Assembly: GCA_958296105.1 (NCBI GenBank)
Contig: OY282441.1
Coordinates: forward strand, 593,800-657,799
DNA: 64,000 nt
Reading direction: 5' to 3'
DNA from: an uncultured Dehalococcoidia bacterium
GTDB taxonomy: Bacteria; Chloroflexota; Dehalococcoidia; Lucifugimonadales; UBA1123
Under the pieces are notes generated by a model. It had not been told where the DNA came from, did no database searches, and saw only the letters and a list, made by a program, of their open reading frames with translations. The position numbers were made by a program, and so were the translations under genes. Of the stretch, positions 8,485-16,557 are shown one piece after another. Each line of letters starts with the position of its first letter. Within the stretch, counting starts at the first letter, position 1.

Positions 8485-9984
8485 TTGAAAACTCTCGCGG
8501 ATATTTTCGAAAGCCACGCGGCGGAAAGCCCATCGGTTGCGCTTCCCAACGGTCCTAGTCTGAGCTACGGGGAGCTGAGGGAGGAGGTGGAAAGGGTCGC
8601 GGAGACGCTCGCGGAGGCGGGGGCGCGCAGGGGCGAGGCGGTCTCCATCGCGCTGGGGAACGGTATCGACTTCATCACGACGTTCCTGGCGGTGACGAGA
8701 ATGGGGGCGATAGCGGCTCCGCTGAATCCTGCCTACACGGTGGACGAGTTCAGGTTCTTCATGGAAGACGCGGACGCGCAGCTGGCGATACTGCCTGCGG
8801 GCGACCACGCCGCACGGCAGGCGGCGGCGCGGCTGGGCATCGGGACGCTGGTCGCATCGGTGGATTCCAACGGCAGGGCGAGCCTGTCGAAAGACGGGCG
8901 CGCGCTGTCCGGTCGCAGGGACGTCGAAGGGCCATCGGCGGACGACGTGGCGCTCTTCCTGCATACGTCCGGGACGACGAGCCGCCCGAAAGGGGTGCCG
9001 CTGACTCACGGCAATCTTGCCGCGTCTCTGAGGAACATCGGAGACACATACGCGCTCACGCCGGACGACGTGGCGATGGTGGTCATGCCGCTGTTCCACG
9101 TACACGGGCTGATAGGCGTGGCGCTTTCGACTCTGAGCACTGGGGGCAGTATAGTGCTTCCGGAGAGGTTCAGCGCGAGCCGATTCTGGGGTCAGCAGCG
9201 CTCCAGCGGGGCGACGTGGTACTCGGCGGTGCCGACCATCCACCAGATACTGCTGATGAGGGCGGACGGGGATGACGCGCCAAAGGAGAGCTTCAGGTTC
9301 ATACGGTCTTGCTCGGCTGCGCTCGCGCCCTCGGTGTTCGGCGACATGGAGGACAGGTTCGGCGCTCCGGTTCTGGAGGCATACGGGATGACGGAGGCGG
9401 CGCATCAGATGGCGTCCAATCCACTGCCGCCGAGGTCTCGCAAGCCCGGCACCGTGGGACAGGGGACGGGGGTAAGCATCGGCGTAATGGGCGAGGGTGG
9501 CCGTATGCTGGACGCGGGGGAGACGGGGGAGGTGGTGATCAGAGGGGCGAACGTGACGCGCGGCTACCACAACAACCGGGAGGCGAACGCGGAGGCGTTC
9601 ACGAACGGGTGGTTCCGAACGGGCGACCAAGGTCTGCTGGACGGGGACGGGACGCTGACGCTCACGGGGAGGATAAAGGAGCTGATCAATCGGGGCGGCG
9701 AGAAGATATCGCCCCTGGAGGTGGACGCGGTGCTGCTTCGGCATCCGAGGGTGGCGGAGGCGGTGTGCTTCGGCGTTCCGGACGTCAAGTACGGCGAGGT
9801 CGTCCACGCGGCGGTCGTGCTGGCGGAGGCGTGTTCGGAAGGCGACATACGCTCGTTCTGCGGGGACTATCTGGCGGGCTTCAAGGTGCCGGACCGGGTG
9901 CATCTGGTGGACTCGCTTCCGCGCACGGCGACGGGCAAGATACAGAGACGGCACATAGCGGCGATGTTCGAGGACCAAGCATGA
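8485..9984 (+). CDS. AMP-dependent acyl-CoA synthetase/ligase
   Basis: A ~499-residue ANL-superfamily enzyme that activates a carboxylic acid as acyl-AMP and transfers it to CoA. The P-loop motif HTSGTTSRPKG is at about 160-170, EAYGMTEAAHQ gives A5, WFRTGDQG and GRIKELINRGGEKISP give A7/A8, and PRTATGKIQR near the C-terminus holds the catalytic lysine. The overall pattern is closest to short oxalate-CoA ligase or FadD-like members; the substrate is not determinable here. I favour TTG at 8485, preceded by CAGGGGGC and followed by KTLADIFESHA, the normal family N-terminus. GTG at 8452 is an alternative, and a start further upstream would run into the repeat. Confidence 0.85.
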   Translation: MKTLADIFESHAAESPSVALPNGPSLSYGELREEVERVAETLAEAGARRGEAVSIALGNGIDFITTFLAVTRMGAIAAPLNPAYTVDEFRFFMEDADAQLAILPAGDHAARQAAARLGIGTLVASVDSNGRASLSKDGRALSGRRDVEGPSADDVALFLHTSGTTSRPKGVPLTHGNLAASLRNIGDTYALTPDDVAMVVMPLFHVHGLIGVALSTLSTGGSIVLPERFSASRFWGQQRSSGATWYSAVPTIHQILLMRADGDDAPKESFRFIRSCSAALAPSVFGDMEDRFGAPVLEAYGMTEAAHQMASNPLPPRSRKPGTVGQGTGVSIGVMGEGGRMLDAGETGEVVIRGANVTRGYHNNREANAEAFTNGWFRTGDQGLLDGDGTLTLTGRIKELINRGGEKISPLEVDAVLLRHPRVAEAVCFGVPDVKYGEVVHAAVVLAEACSEGDIRSFCGDYLAGFKVPDRVHLVDSLPRTATGKIQRRHIAAMFEDQA

Positions 9985-10068
9985 CTGCGAAAGGGTTGGG
10001 GAGATGCCGGTTTCGCGGCTCGCCCATGCGCTTTAGATAAAATCGCCACGCCATCGCGCGGCGAAATC

Positions 10069-10097
10069 TTGGCATGGGCGGCGGCGAAGGTGTATAA
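10069..10097 (+). promoter_or_regulatory. Sigma70-type promoter of the tRNA-Ala gene
   Basis: TTGGCA (10069-10074) and a perfect TATAAT (10092-10097) are separated by 17 bp. The tRNA begins 20 bp after the -10 box, consistent with a short 5' leader removed by RNase P. Confidence 0.75.
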
Positions 10098-10117
10098 TCC
10101 TAGTGTCTGCGGTTCGT

Positions 10118-10193
10118 GGGGATATAGCTCAACTGGGAGAGCGCGGCGTTCGCAATGCCGAGGTTGGGGGTTCGAGTCCCCCTATCTCCACCA
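10118..10193 (+). tRNA. tRNA-Ala (anticodon CGC)
   Basis: A 76-nt cloverleaf. The acceptor stem is GGGGATA/TATCTCC, the D arm GCTC...GAGC, the anticodon stem CGGCG/TGCCG with loop TTCGCAA (anticodon CGC, reading GCG), and the T arm GGGGG TTCGAGT CCCCC. Discriminator A at 10190 is followed by an encoded CCA at 10191-10193. GCG is a heavily used alanine codon in the neighbouring genes. Confidence 0.95.
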
Positions 10194-10618
10194 CACAACC
10201 CACGCATCCCCTCCCCCACGTCCGAATCGTCTCATGCCTGTGGGCATATGGGGATGGGCAAAACCTCCGGCGCGTCGTCCCAAGCGCATTCCTGCGGCAG
10301 CTGCCCCGCGCGCGGCTGGGGGAGCGGCGCGCTCTTGGGATTTCCACCGTCTGCGGGACGGTCGCTTCCCACTCACCCACACTTCCCTTCCCCATGCCGC
10401 GCTCGTCTCATGTCTGTGGGTTCGCCTATGGGGATGGGCAAAGCCATCGTCCGGCGCATTGCTGGGGCAGCGGGAGCGGCGCGCTTTTGAGATTTCCACG
10501 TCCGAGAGGCGGTCGCTGGGCGCGCTGACCTGCGTCACTGGGCGCGCTGACCTGCGCCGCTGGGCGCGCAAGCTGTTATAATCGCGCTGAACAAGACGGT
10601 TAGGGACTGGACGGGCGT
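10194..10618 (+). repeat. Gene-free region with degenerate direct repeat
   Basis: About 425 bp between tRNA-Ala and the MFS gene. Two diverged copies of a ~120-bp block are seen, beginning CGTCTCATGCCTGTGGG (10229) and CGTCTCATGTCTGTGGG (10403). Each continues with TATGGGGATGGGCAAA and ends in GGAGCGGCGCGCT...GATTTCCAC. A 17-bp unit GGGCGCGCTGACCTGCG repeats with variation at 10517-10568. A TATAAT-like box at 10576-10581 may serve the MFS gene. The open frames here are short, overlap the tRNA or repeats and have no family resemblance. Confidence 0.6.
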
Positions 10619-11932
10619 ATGACTATCGAGAAGCCGAGTGTGTGGCGGCGGGCGGTGGATGTTCCGCACGTGGCGGCGCTGAAGCACAGGAACTACAGGT
10701 TCACGTGGCTCGCCAACATGTGCTCGGGGGCGGCGATGTGGACGTTCATCGTCGCAATCTCATGGCTGATCTTGGAGGAGTCGGACCGGTCTGGGGACGT
10801 GGGAATAGTGACGTTCGCCTCGATGCTCCCGTTCTTGGTGGCGTCGCCTGTGGCGGGTATGATCGCGGACCGTCTGGACCGTGGCTCGATAGCTCGGTTT
10901 ACGTTCGCCGCCAACGTCTTGATCACCGCTATCGTAGCGGGTCTGGTGTTCGCGGACGTGCTGGTGCTGTGGCACCTCGCGCTGCTGACGTTCGTCTCTG
11001 GCACGATGCGCTCGACTCAGGAGCCGGCGATAGCGTCGCTCATTCCCAATCAGGTGCCGCGCGAAGACCTGCTCAACGCGATCACGCTGAACTCCGCCAC
11101 TCGGCACGGGGCGCGGTTCTTCGGTCTGCTGGTCGCCTCTCCGCTGCTGGCTATCGACGTGGTGGGCGCGCCGGGGGTGCTGGTGCTGAGCGCGGTCTTC
11201 CAGCTGGTGGGCCTCGGATTCATGTCTATGACGAAGACGCGCTCCACAGGCGAGTCGTCTCCGCAGTCGGGATGGATACGAAGTATGAGCGACGGGCTGG
11301 TCTATATCTACACCAACCGCATGATCTCGATATTCATTCTGCTGGTGGCGTTCCACTGCGCGCTGGTGATGTCCTACGAGTCGATACTGCCGGTGTTCTC
11401 CAGAAACGAGCTGGGGGCGACGGACGGATCCATTCTGGGATACATCGTGATGGGGTTCGGGATCGGGTCTCTGGTGGCTACGATACTGATAGCGGGCGTC
11501 AGGAACGAGCGCTCGAAGGGGCAGTGGCTGCTGTGGGCGGCGGTCCTCAGCGGAGTCACGCCGATAGCGCTGTCGGTGACGCCGCTTGCCGCGCTGGGTA
11601 TGGACGGAATCAGCCCTGCCACGGGTTCGGCGGTGTTCGTGGCGGCGGTGATGGGGGGCGCGCAGTCGGTGTTCATGGCGCTGACGACCACCTACGTTCA
11701 GACGATAGCTCCGGACCGGCTGAGGGGGCGAATATCTAGCCTGTACATCCTTCACGCGGGCGGGATAATGGCGTTCGCCAATCTCGGCTACGGGTTCTTC
11801 GCGGATGTGTTCTCGTCTCCGCCGATCTTGCTGGGGACGGCAATGGCGTTCTTGGTGTTCCTGTTCGCGGCGAACGCGAGCCTTCCGGATCTGAGGCGAG
11901 TTTACAGGACAGGGCAGGTGGCGGCGGCGTGA
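10619..11932 (+). CDS. Major facilitator superfamily transporter (exporter type)
   Basis: A 437-residue integral membrane protein with about twelve predicted helices in two halves. The loop between helices 2 and 3 reads SPVAGMIADRLDRGSIAR, the MFS signature DRxxRR-like motif; a similar loop is at APDRLRGRISSL near 360. The sequence pattern is that of the MFS_3/EntS-like group, whose members export small molecules such as siderophores, so export of an unidentified solute is the best guess. It is followed after 22 bp by galU, probably on one transcript. Confidence 0.85.
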   Translation: MTIEKPSVWRRAVDVPHVAALKHRNYRFTWLANMCSGAAMWTFIVAISWLILEESDRSGDVGIVTFASMLPFLVASPVAGMIADRLDRGSIARFTFAANVLITAIVAGLVFADVLVLWHLALLTFVSGTMRSTQEPAIASLIPNQVPREDLLNAITLNSATRHGARFFGLLVASPLLAIDVVGAPGVLVLSAVFQLVGLGFMSMTKTRSTGESSPQSGWIRSMSDGLVYIYTNRMISIFILLVAFHCALVMSYESILPVFSRNELGATDGSILGYIVMGFGIGSLVATILIAGVRNERSKGQWLLWAAVLSGVTPIALSVTPLAALGMDGISPATGSAVFVAAVMGGAQSVFMALTTTYVQTIAPDRLRGRISSLYILHAGGIMAFANLGYGFFADVFSSPPILLGTAMAFLVFLFAANASLPDLRRVYRTGQVAAA

Positions 11933-11954
11933 GTCGCAGACTAGGGAGAGAGGC

Positions 11955-12839
11955 ATGACGGTCAGGAAAGCGGTTATTCCGGTGGCTGGGTTCGGGACTA
12001 GGTTCCTGCCTGCCACGCTGTCGGTGCCCAAGAACGCGCTTCCGGTGTTCGACATGCCCTCGATTCACTTCTGCGTGGAGGAGGCGGCGCGCGCCGGCAT
12101 CGAGGAGATCGTGTTCATCGTATCGAAGAATCAGGAGGCGATCCCGCGCTACTTCGAGGCGCTGCCCGAGCTGGAGCGCGCGCTGGAGGCGAGGGGCAGC
12201 GTCTCGACGCTGGATATGGTGCGGCGGATAGGGTCTCTGGCGAAGATTACCTGTGTGGCTCAGACTGAGCAGAAGGGGCTGGGCCACGCGGTGCTGATGG
12301 CTCGGGATGCGGTTGGGGACGAGGCTTTCGCGGTCTTTCTGCCGGACGACGTGATCTGGTCGGAGCGGCCGACGATCGGGGGGATGATCGAGGCGCATCA
12401 GCGGACGGGGGGGTTCGCGGTGGCGGTGAAGGAGGTGGCGGACGAGGCGGTGCCAAATCTGGGGATCGTGGACGTGGGGGGCGAGTCTGGGCGGAGTCCG
12501 AGAATAGTCGGCATGGTGGAGAAGCCGAGTCTGGAGGATGCGCCCTCGAATCTGGCGATCATAGGCAGGTACGTTCTGGGGGCGGAGATATTCGAGACGC
12601 TGGAGAACGTGGAGCCGGGCGCGCTGGGCGAGGTGCAGCTGACGGACGGCATCGCGGCGCATCTGGAGCGTCCGGGTGTGTTCGGGTACAGGTTCGAAGG
12701 GGAACACCACGATGTGGGAACGCCGCTGGGGATGCTCAAGGCGTCCATAGCCGCCGCGCTGAAGCGTGACGATCTTGGCGACGACCTGCGCGCGTGGATG
12801 GATGGGCTTCGAACAGCCCCAAGGGCTGCTGGGTTCTGA
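11955..12839 (+). CDS. galU: UTP--glucose-1-phosphate uridylyltransferase
   Basis: A 294-residue nucleotidyltransferase making UDP-glucose from UTP and glucose 1-phosphate. The N-terminal nucleotide loop is VIPVAGFGTRFLPAT; the family signature continues with PKNALPVFDMPSIHFCVEEA, the UTP-contacting QTEQKGLGHAVLMA, the metal-binding FLPDDV, and YRFEGEHHDVGTPLGML near the end. The signature is slightly divergent from standard GalU (PKNALPV where PKEMLPI is usual), so another nucleotidylyltransferase specificity of the same family cannot be excluded. It converges on thrS with a 12-bp gap and no room for a separate terminator. Confidence 0.88.
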   Translation: MTVRKAVIPVAGFGTRFLPATLSVPKNALPVFDMPSIHFCVEEAARAGIEEIVFIVSKNQEAIPRYFEALPELERALEARGSVSTLDMVRRIGSLAKITCVAQTEQKGLGHAVLMARDAVGDEAFAVFLPDDVIWSERPTIGGMIEAHQRTGGFAVAVKEVADEAVPNLGIVDVGGESGRSPRIVGMVEKPSLEDAPSNLAIIGRYVLGAEIFETLENVEPGALGEVQLTDGIAAHLERPGVFGYRFEGEHHDVGTPLGMLKASIAAALKRDDLGDDLRAWMDGLRTAPRAAGF

Positions 12840-12851
12840 AGGGCTGCGGCG

Positions 12852-14591
12852 TCAGCTCTGCGCGGTCTCGTGGACGATTCGGGCTATGAGGTCTTCTACT
12901 GACAGTGCGCCCAGGTCTTGGCCGGATCTCAGCCTGACGCCGACGGATGCGGAGGCGATCTCCCTGTCTCCCACTATCAGCATGTAGGGGGTCTTTCTCA
13001 TCTGCGCCTCGCGTATCTTGAAGCCCATGCGCTCGTTGCGCAGGTCGGTCTCGGCGCGCAGTCCGGCCTGGGCGATGCGCCGTCTCACGCTCTCGGCGTA
13101 GTCGTGGTGGCGGTCGGCTATGGGTATGACGTCTGCCTGCACGGGCGCGAGCCACGTTGGGAACGCGCCGCCGAAATGCTCGATCAGCACGCCCATGAAG
13201 CGCTCCATAGAGCCGAACAGCGCTCTGTGAACCATGTAGGGCTGATGCTGGTCGCCATCCGAGCCGATGTAGGTCAGCCCGAACCTGCGCGGCAGGTTGA
13301 AGTCGAACTGCACGGTGGTGCATTGCCACAGGCGGCCTATGGCGTCTCTGATGTGAACGTCTATCTTGGGGCCGTAGAACGCTCCCCCGCCCTCCTCTAC
13401 TTCGTAGCTCATGCCGCGCTCTTCGAGGGTGGACCTGAGCGAGCTGGTGGCGACGTCCCACTCCTGCTCGGAGCCGACGGCCTTGTCGGGGCGCGTGGAG
13501 AGCATGACGGAGTAGTCGGTGAAGTCGAACATGTCGAGCAGGTGGAAGGTGAGGTCGAGGACGCCGTTGACTTCGTCGGCGATCTGGTCGGGACGGCAGA
13601 AGATATGGGCGTCGTCCTGAGTCATGCCCCTGACGCGGAGCATTCCGTGAAGCGTGCCGCCGCGCTCGAAGCGATAGACGGAGCCAAGCTCTCCGATTCG
13701 CATGGGCAGATCTCGGTAGCTGCGAAGTCCGCTGCGGTAGTACATGATGTGAAACGGGCAGTTCATGGGCTTGAGATAGTATTCCTGCCCCTCCATGTCC
13801 ATCGCGGCGAACATGTTCTCCTTGAAGTTTTCCAAGTGGCCGCTCGTCTCCCACAGGGTGGAACGGCCTATGTGGGGGGTGTAGACGAGGTCGTATCCCC
13901 AGCGGTAATGCTCGCGTTTCCACAGGTCTTCGACGAGTCCGCGAACGCGCGCGCCCCGGGGGTGCCAGATGACGAGTCCGGGGCCGGTCTCGTCGTGGAC
14001 GGAAAACAGGTCCAAGTCACGGCCCAAGGATCTGTGGTCGCGCAGTCTCGCCTGCTCCAGCCGGTCGAGGTGTTCATCGAGCGCGGTCTGGGACTCGAAG
14101 GCGGTGCCGTAGATGCGCTGGAGCATGGGTCTGCTTTCGTCGCCGCGCCAGTACGCTCCCGCCACGCTGAGCAGCCTGAACGCGGGAATCCTTCCGGTGG
14201 ACTGGACATGGGGGCCGGCGCAGAGGTCTTCGAAGTCGCGGTGGGTGTAGGTGGAGATCGGCTCGTCTTCGGGGATGTCGGCGATGACTTCGAGCTTCAG
14301 CGGTTCGTGGGCGTTCATCTGGTTCATCTGTTCGCGGGGGTATTCGGCGTACTCGAAGGTGTGGTCTTCGGCGATCACGAGGCGCATACGGCGGTCTATC
14401 TCTTCGAGGTCTTCGGGGGTGAAGGGGCTGTCTACCATGAAGTCGTAGTAGAAGCCGTCGTCTGTGGGGGGGCCGATTCCGAGTTTGGCATCCGGAAACA
14501 TGGTCGTCACCACGTCCGCCATGACGTGGGCGGCGGAGTGGCGTATCCTCGTTCGCAGCTCGATGAGCTCGGATTCGGGGTTGAGTGTCAT
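12852..14591 (-). CDS. thrS: Threonyl-tRNA synthetase lacking the TGS domain
   Basis: A 579-residue class II aminoacyl-tRNA synthetase charging tRNA-Thr. It begins directly with the editing/SAD domain (HSAAHVMADVV with the HxxxH-type zinc/editing motif, then GPPTDDGFYYDF). Catalytic motifs follow: motif 1 and GSVYRFERGGTLHGMLRVRGMTQDDAHIF for motif 2, and PYMVHRALFGSMERFMGVLIEH for motif 3. The anticodon-binding domain is at the C-terminus. Typical bacterial ThrRS is ~640 residues because of an N-terminal TGS domain; here it is absent, as in a known subset of shorter ThrRS. ATG at 14591 is preceded by AGGAG. The 195-nt leader is structured. Confidence 0.95.
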   Translation of the reverse strand: MTLNPESELIELRTRIRHSAAHVMADVVTTMFPDAKLGIGPPTDDGFYYDFMVDSPFTPEDLEEIDRRMRLVIAEDHTFEYAEYPREQMNQMNAHEPLKLEVIADIPEDEPISTYTHRDFEDLCAGPHVQSTGRIPAFRLLSVAGAYWRGDESRPMLQRIYGTAFESQTALDEHLDRLEQARLRDHRSLGRDLDLFSVHDETGPGLVIWHPRGARVRGLVEDLWKREHYRWGYDLVYTPHIGRSTLWETSGHLENFKENMFAAMDMEGQEYYLKPMNCPFHIMYYRSGLRSYRDLPMRIGELGSVYRFERGGTLHGMLRVRGMTQDDAHIFCRPDQIADEVNGVLDLTFHLLDMFDFTDYSVMLSTRPDKAVGSEQEWDVATSSLRSTLEERGMSYEVEEGGGAFYGPKIDVHIRDAIGRLWQCTTVQFDFNLPRRFGLTYIGSDGDQHQPYMVHRALFGSMERFMGVLIEHFGGAFPTWLAPVQADVIPIADRHHDYAESVRRRIAQAGLRAETDLRNERMGFKIREAQMRKTPYMLIVGDREIASASVGVRLRSGQDLGALSVEDLIARIVHETAQS

Positions 14592-14611
14592 TTGGGTTTC
14601 TCCTGCGGTCT

Positions 14612-14634
14612 GCGCCGAATTGGCGGTTCGGCGC
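14612..14634 (-). promoter_or_regulatory. Hairpin next to the thrS ribosome-binding site
   Basis: On the minus strand an 8-bp perfect stem (GCGCCGAA/TTCGGCGC) closes a 7-nt loop CCGCCAA, ending about 10 nt before the AGGAG of thrS. The 7-nt loop gives it an anticodon-arm-like size. A role in translational control is inference; the loop triplet GCC is not a Thr anticodon. Confidence 0.45.
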
Positions 14635-14664
14635 GATGTGGGCTGGGAATGGCTCAGACGAACG

Positions 14665-14703
14665 AAAAGCCCCTCGCGCGAATTGGAGTCAAAGCGCGAG
14701 AGG
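14665..14703 (-). terminator. Terminator-like hairpin inside the thrS leader
   Basis: Read on the minus strand, CCTCTCGCGC (14703-14694) pairs with GCGCGAGGGG (14679-14670), closing a 13-15-nt loop, and is followed by CTTTTCG. A strong GC stem plus T-run about 75 nt upstream of thrS and downstream of its likely promoter suggests transcription attenuation. No canonical T-box motif was found. Confidence 0.5.
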
Positions 14704-14791
14704 CGGCGTAGTCAAAGTGGCGATGAAGCTGGGGTGGGCTAAGCGGTTCCCAATTCAGGCGGACCATCCCTAAAGCGTAGAGGCTTCAATG

Positions 14792-14797
14792 ATTATA
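14792..14797 (-). promoter_or_regulatory. Probable -10 box for thrS
   Basis: A TATAAT reads on the minus strand at 14797-14792. It implies a transcript start near 14785 and a leader of ~195 nt before thrS. A -35 box is not clear in the GC-rich DNA upstream. Confidence 0.5.
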
Positions 14798-14873
14798 AGG
14801 GGGAGTCCCGCGCGGGGACAAGGTGGAGAGCATCGAAAGAGGGACGGGGGCGCGGGACCCGGTTTGACTGGAA

Positions 14874-14934
14874 CGCTCAAGGCTGGCTTTCGCTGGGGCT
14901 GGGACGCTCAAGGCTGGCTTTCGCTGGCGCTGGG
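14874..14934 (-). repeat. Tandem copy of the flavin reductase 3' end
   Basis: The 23-bp CGCTCAAGGCTGGCTTTCGCTGG-type block at 14905-14927, which includes the stop codon of the flavin reductase gene, is repeated exactly at 14874-14896 just downstream of the gene (31-bp period). It is another duplicated gene end. Confidence 0.7.
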
Positions 14935-15549
14935 GCAGTACGTCGGGCGCGCCAGCTCGTAAGTGTCGTGGGTGCGGCAGTACATGCTGCCGGCGAGACG
15001 GCCGACGGGCTTCAGCTGATGGTGACGGATGCGGTGGCCGTCTATGAGGTCGTCCCTGACGTGCATGAGGAGTATCTCGCCGATGACGAGGCCGTTTCCG
15101 GATGCGGGGTCTCCGATCTGCACGACCTGATCGAGGCGACACTCCATGTTCACGGGGGACTCGGACACTCTGGGAGGGCGCACCAGATCGGACGGCGCGG
15201 GGGTGAGGCCGCTGATGTGGAACTCGTCCACGTCGGCGGGGTACTCGGCGGCGGTGGCGTTCATGGCGGCGGCGATCTCGTCCACCACGACGTTGACTAC
15301 GAACTCGCCAGTCGCCTCGATGTTGGACAGTGTATCCTTCTCCTTCCAGTCCGCTTGTCTGGAGATGCCCAAGACTACGGTGGGAGGGGAATAGGCGACG
15401 GCGTTGAAGAAGGAGAACGGCGCGAGGTTCGCCACTCCGTCCGCCGACACGCTGGATACGAAGGCTATGGGCCTGGGAACGACTACGCCGGTCAGCACAC
15501 GGTTGAAATTCTCGAATTCATGGGGGGTTATCTTCAAGGGACTCTCCAA
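14908..15549 (-). CDS. Flavin reductase family protein (FMN-binding split barrel)
   Basis: A 213-residue FMN-binding split-barrel protein. The family pattern is seen in VVPRPIAFVSSVSADGVANLAPFSFFNAVAYSPP (start of the barrel and FMN contacts), KDTLSNIEATGEFVVNVV, and the C-terminal GSMYCRTHDTYELARP. Members reduce flavins or act as flavoprotein oxidoreductases; the physiological partner is unknown. The start appears to be TTG at 15549 (MESPLKITPHEF), with no good ribosome-binding site, so the N-terminus is uncertain by a few codons. It lies downstream of ogg and upstream of the thrS promoter. Confidence 0.82.
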   Translation of the reverse strand: MESPLKITPHEFENFNRVLTGVVVPRPIAFVSSVSADGVANLAPFSFFNAVAYSPPTVVLGISRQADWKEKDTLSNIEATGEFVVNVVVDEIAAAMNATAAEYPADVDEFHISGLTPAPSDLVRPPRVSESPVNMECRLDQVVQIGDPASGNGLVIGEILLMHVRDDLIDGHRIRHHQLKPVGRLAGSMYCRTHDTYELARPTYCPSASESQP

Positions 15550-15615
15550 GTTTGGGGCTGGATCGGGCGAAAGGGCAGTGACGCGCGGCGGGGTGGCAAG
15601 CTCTCTGCCAAGCGG

Positions 15616-16557
15616 TCAGCGGCGGCGGCTCTTCAGCAGGTCATCGTAGAAGAGGTACTGGTTGGCGTATCCGGCGTGGGGGCCGAAGCGCTGGGCTGCC
15701 CACTCGCGTATCTGGCGAACCTGCTTCGGGGTGGGCTTCCTGGGCTTGGGGCCGTCGCGCGGGGACGGGATGAAGGCGCGCGTGTCTGGGTAGCTGTCCC
15801 ACATGGCGCGGTGTATGTGGACGTCTACGGGAAAGGCTTCGAGCTTGTCGAGCGAGAAGAGCAATACGCAGTTGCCCACCTTGTCGGCGACGCCGGGGAG
15901 TGTGGTCACGGCTTCGAGGGCGCGCTCGTAAGACTCCTCGCGCAGGGCGTACAGGTCAACCTGCCCCTGTGACACCAGCGCGGCTGTCTGGTGGACGTAC
16001 TTCGCCTTGTATCCGAGCCGCAAATCTCTCAGCGCCGACTCTCCAGCGTCTGCGACCGCCTGCGGGGAGGGAAACGCCCAGCGTTCTCCGTCTTGGAGCG
16101 CGATTCTGCGTCCGAAGGCTCTGGCGATGTCCTCGACGTTCTGGGAGATGCGCGCGATGTTGTTGTTCGCGCTGCATATGAAGCTGACGAGACACTCCCA
16201 AGGCTCCTGGCTGAGGATGCGGAGTCCGGGGTATCTGTGGATAAGGGGGGCTAGAACCGAGTCGCTGGCTAGGGCTGTGTAGATGGCTTCGAGATCGTGT
16301 CCGAGTCCGAGATAGTCTTGGAGGACGGGTCTGAAAGAGGACGGGGGATCGGGTTCGGAGGTGAACAGCAGCTCGGATTCCACCTGCTTGAGGCGAACGC
16401 GGTTTCCGAATACGACGCCCTCGAAGTGGTCTCCGAGCGCGGGCGAGCTTGCGGCGCGCCACCTGAACGCCTGGCCGCAGTCGAGGGTCGCCTCTAGGTC
16501 CATCGCGCCATCGGGTCTGAAGGCGGTCCACTCCTGCGTTTCGCGGGCGCGTGTCAT
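15616..16557 (-). CDS. ogg: 8-oxoguanine DNA glycosylase/AP lyase (OGG1 type)
   Basis: A 313-residue base-excision repair enzyme removing 8-oxoguanine. The N-terminal OGG domain (DLEATLDCGQAFRWR) is followed by the helix-hairpin-helix-GPD module. In LPGVADKVGNCVLLFSLDKLEAFPVDVH, Lys226 is the Schiff-base nucleophile and Asp245 the conserved catalytic acid, matching the K and D of OGG1. SFICSANNNIARI is the typical active-site helix. This is the OGG1 branch common in eukaryotes and scattered bacteria, not MutM. ATG at 16557 overlaps the TGA of the dinG-like gene (ATGA), so the two are translationally coupled; both are DNA-maintenance genes. Confidence 0.9.
   Translation of the reverse strand: MTRARETQEWTAFRPDGAMDLEATLDCGQAFRWRAASSPALGDHFEGVVFGNRVRLKQVESELLFTSEPDPPSSFRPVLQDYLGLGHDLEAIYTALASDSVLAPLIHRYPGLRILSQEPWECLVSFICSANNNIARISQNVEDIARAFGRRIALQDGERWAFPSPQAVADAGESALRDLRLGYKAKYVHQTAALVSQGQVDLYALREESYERALEAVTTLPGVADKVGNCVLLFSLDKLEAFPVDVHIHRAMWDSYPDTRAFIPSPRDGPKPRKPTPKQVRQIREWAAQRFGPHAGYANQYLFYDDLLKSRRR

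Noticed and set aside
10069-10581. Overlapping open frames of 80-170 codons around tRNA-Ala
   Set aside because: They run through the tRNA and the degenerate repeats and have no protein-like features.
12918-14711. A 597-codon open frame antisense to thrS
   Set aside because: It is an antisense shadow typical of GC-rich DNA. Its composition is Gly/Val/His-rich and without motifs, while thrS has all class II synthetase motifs.
14592-14790. T-box riboswitch upstream of thrS
   Set aside because: No AGGGTGGnACCGCG-like core was found on the minus strand. TTGGGAACCGCTTAG is only a weak resemblance, so only the stems are reported.
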